Positions 60,850-64,000 of a stretch of 64,000 nucleotides of DNA are shown piece by piece (position 1 is the stretch's first letter; each line of letters starts with the position of its first letter). The DNA is from Deinococcus sedimenti (GTDB lineage Bacteria > Deinococcota > Deinococci > Deinococcales > Deinococcaceae), in contig NZ_BMQN01000001.1 in assembly GCF_014648135.1 (NCBI RefSeq), positions 558,001 to 622,000 on the forward strand, given 5' to 3'. The notes below the pieces were generated by a model, which was given only the letters and a program-made list of their open reading frames with translations, was not told where the DNA came from and did no database searches. A program made the position numbers and the translations under genes.

Positions 60850-62292
60850 ATGACCGACCAGCCGACCACCACCGAACAGCCTGAAACCCACGCCCGCGTC
60901 CCCGAGCTGCCGCGCGTCATCCAGGGAGGCATGGGCATCGCCGTGTCCGACTGGCGACTGGCCCGCGCCGTCTGCATCAGCGGCGGGCTGGGCGTGGTAT
61001 CCGGCACGGGGATCGACACGGTGCTGCTGCGCCGCCTGCAGGACGGGGACGCTGGGGGAGAGGTGCGGCGCGCCCTGGCGACCTTCCCGAACCCGGCGCT
61101 GGCGCAAGCGTGCCTGGATCGGTACTTCCGCCCGGAGGGCCGCGCGCCCGGCGAGGCGTACGCCCGGCTGCCCCTGCCGACCGCAGACCGCTCCCGCGAC
61201 GCCTGGGAGATGACGCTGCTCGGCGCGTTCGTCGAGGTCACGCTGGCCCGCGAGGGACACGACCGCCCGGTGGGACTGAACCTCCTGACGAAGCTGCAGG
61301 TGCATACGCTTCCGGCGCTGTACGGCGCGATGCTGGCCGGGGTGGGCACCGTGATCATGGGGGCCGGGATTCCCCGCGACATCCCCGGCATCCTGGACGC
61401 GTTCGCGGCGGGGCGGCCCGCCAGCCTGCGCGTGGACGTGAAGGGCGGCGACCCGCTGACCCTGACCTTCGACCCCGCCGAGTTCGACCTGCGGCCCGTC
61501 CCGCTGACCCGCCCGGACTTCTACCCGATCGTGTCCTCGCACGTCCTGGCGGGGGTGCTGGCCCGCAAGGCCAGCGGGGCGGTGCAGGGCTTCATCGTGG
61601 AGGGGCCGACAGCCGGTGGGCACAACGCGCCCCCGCGCGGCCCGCTGACGCTGGATGACCGGGGGCAGCCCGTGTACGGCGAGCGGGACGAGGTGGACCT
61701 GCCCGCGATGCGCGCCCTGGGCCTGCCGTTCTGGCTGGCGGGCGGCTGCGGCACCCCACAGGCCCTGCACGAGGCGCTGGCGGCGGGCGCGTCCGGAATT
61801 CAGGTGGGCACCCTGTTCGCCTTCGCGCGGGAATCCGGGCTGCGCGCCGACCTGAAAGAGGATGTCCTGACCCGCGCGCAGACCGGAACGCTGGACGTGT
61901 TCACCGATCCCCTCGCGTCGCCCACCGGTTTCCCGTTCAAGGTGGTCACGCTGCCCGGCACCCTCTCGCAGCCGGAGGTGTACGCCGCCCGCGAGCGCGT
62001 GTGCGACCTGGGCTACCTGCGCGAGGCGTACCGCACCCAGTCAGGGCGGGTGGGCTGGCGCTGCCCCGCCGAACCCGCCCAAGCCTACGGGGCGAAGGGC
62101 GGGGACACCGCCGACACCGTGGGCCGCAAGTGCCTGTGCAACGCCCTGATGGCCGACGCCGGGTACGCGCAGGTTCAGCGCGGCCGCGTCACCGAACCTG
62201 GCCTGCTGACCAGCGGGGACGGACTGGCTGCCCTGCGAGGCTGGACGCCCGGGTACGGCGCGGCGGACGTGCTGCGCGTCCTGCACGGCTGA
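60850..62292 (+). CDS. Nitronate monooxygenase family flavoprotein
   Basis: A 480-residue FMN-dependent TIM-barrel protein of the 2-nitropropane dioxygenase family. It shows PRVIQGGMGIAVSDWRLARAV, SGGLGVVSGTGIDT, VGLNLLTKLQ, GFIVEGPTAGGHNAPPRG and LPFWLAGGCGTPQALHEALAAGASGIQVGTLFAF. The C-terminal 100 residues extend beyond the core and contain CxxxC-like RKCLCNAL, resembling PfaD-like members. It may oxidise nitronates or be an enoyl reductase relative. Confidence 0.88.
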   Translation: MTDQPTTTEQPETHARVPELPRVIQGGMGIAVSDWRLARAVCISGGLGVVSGTGIDTVLLRRLQDGDAGGEVRRALATFPNPALAQACLDRYFRPEGRAPGEAYARLPLPTADRSRDAWEMTLLGAFVEVTLAREGHDRPVGLNLLTKLQVHTLPALYGAMLAGVGTVIMGAGIPRDIPGILDAFAAGRPASLRVDVKGGDPLTLTFDPAEFDLRPVPLTRPDFYPIVSSHVLAGVLARKASGAVQGFIVEGPTAGGHNAPPRGPLTLDDRGQPVYGERDEVDLPAMRALGLPFWLAGGCGTPQALHEALAAGASGIQVGTLFAFARESGLRADLKEDVLTRAQTGTLDVFTDPLASPTGFPFKVVTLPGTLSQPEVYAARERVCDLGYLREAYRTQSGRVGWRCPAEPAQAYGAKGGDTADTVGRKCLCNALMADAGYAQVQRGRVTEPGLLTSGDGLAALRGWTPGYGAADVLRVLHG

Positions 62293-62448
62293 TCCGGTAT
62301 TCAAGTGATTTCAGGTCATTCGGAGTCGCCCGGTGGCCCCCTCACCCTTCCGTCGCTTCGCTCCTCCCTCCCTCTCCCTCCGGGGGAGAGGGGACAACGG
62401 AACGCGACCACGTTGGAGACAAGTCACTTTCATACCGTCTGAATGGCC
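62293..62448. repeat. Intergenic repeat element, copy at 62.3 kb
   Basis: It begins directly after a TGA stop: ATTCAAGTGATTTCAGGTCA, CGGAGTCGCCCGGTGGCCCC, ACCCTTCCG, then a C/T-rich middle, GGGGAGAGGGGACAACGGAA, GCGACCACGTTG and AGTCA. The order and sequence match the 43.2 kb copy, with a shorter middle lacking the CAGCTCT units. Confidence 0.75.
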
Positions 62449-62498
62449 CACCCCGACCTGCCGGAAGGAGCGGGGCGGGTGCGCTAGGGTGGAGGCAC

Positions 62499-62536
62499 AT
62501 GCACCCTCACCTGCCCACGCCTGACCGGGGGAGCCC

Positions 62537-62540
<4 letters not shown>
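62499..62540 (+). CDS. Possible 13-codon leader ORF before meaB
   Basis: ATG 62499 opens MHPHLPTPDRGSP and ends with a TGA (62538-62540) that overlaps the meaB GTG start (GTGA). A TAGGGT box lies 8 nt before its ATG, so it may be the leaderless first cistron that couples translation into meaB. It could also be chance. Confidence 0.35.

Positions 62541-64000
<1,460 letters not shown>

Noticed and set aside
60672..60884. 70-codon frame before the nitronate monooxygenase gene
   Set aside because: Gly/Arg/Pro-rich, overlaps the next start, and lacks any recognisable feature.

Overview
The window is GC-rich (roughly 68-72% by eye), densely coded chromosomal DNA from a bacterium that is almost certainly a Deinococcus. 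The evidence is a RecO that closely resembles the structurally characterised Deinococcus radiodurans protein, a BshC (bacillithiol) gene, polyphosphate glucokinase, a B12-type MerR photoregulator beside carotenoid-type genes, many TANNNT boxes placed 7 nt before start codons (leaderless transcripts, typical of Deinococcus), and a family of intergenic repeats. I see no tRNA, rRNA, CRISPR array, transposase or prophage.

Layout. 1-7.9 kb: 3' part of a SARP/BTAD-type activator, a lipoprotein, an ArsB-like permease, an ABC exporter pair and an exported endonuclease/phosphatase. 8.4-14.2 kb: recO, rsmE-prmA, proC, bshC and a Crp/Fnr regulator. 14.3-19.8 kb: a WecG/TagA glycosyltransferase and the cell-shape operon deoC-maf-mreC-mreD-mrdA. 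19.9-21.1 kb: an AT-rich island with an intact SUKH-type immunity gene and a decayed polymorphic toxin end (Hint domain plus deaminase-like tip, two in-frame stops). 21.2-27.7 kb: thioesterase, methylmalonyl-CoA epimerase, VanZ-like protein, and moxR followed by an unusual DUF58-transglutaminase fusion. 28-34.7 kb: pcp, mutM-pdxH, a 2-phosphoglycerate-kinase-like protein with three ATP-cone-like repeats, a TetR regulator, ppgK and spo0M.

34.7-41.9 kb: a sulfur acquisition and assimilation cluster on the minus strand (DUF4395, sir, cysC, cysH, sat, then an Ssu/Tau-type ABC importer). 42-43.2 kb: two tandem phosphoribosyltransferase paralogues. 43.4-47.7 kb: SDR protein and LitR/CarH-like B12 regulator facing a UbiA prenyltransferase and a CrtI/CrtD-like desaturase. 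48.8-50.5 kb: a secreted subtilisin-like lipoprotein. 51-54.3 kb: proline catabolism operon (GntR, proline dehydrogenase, P5C dehydrogenase). 54.3-64 kb: MgtC-like protein, cold shock gene, hpt, trpC, a metallo-beta-lactamase fold protein, purM, a nitronate monooxygenase, meaB and a truncated ICMT-family methyltransferase.

Many genes are packed with ATGA, GTGA or TTGA stop/start overlaps, so translational coupling is widespread. Convergent gene pairs are separated by strong hairpin terminators. Functions are assigned from recognised protein motifs and family knowledge; no database search was run.
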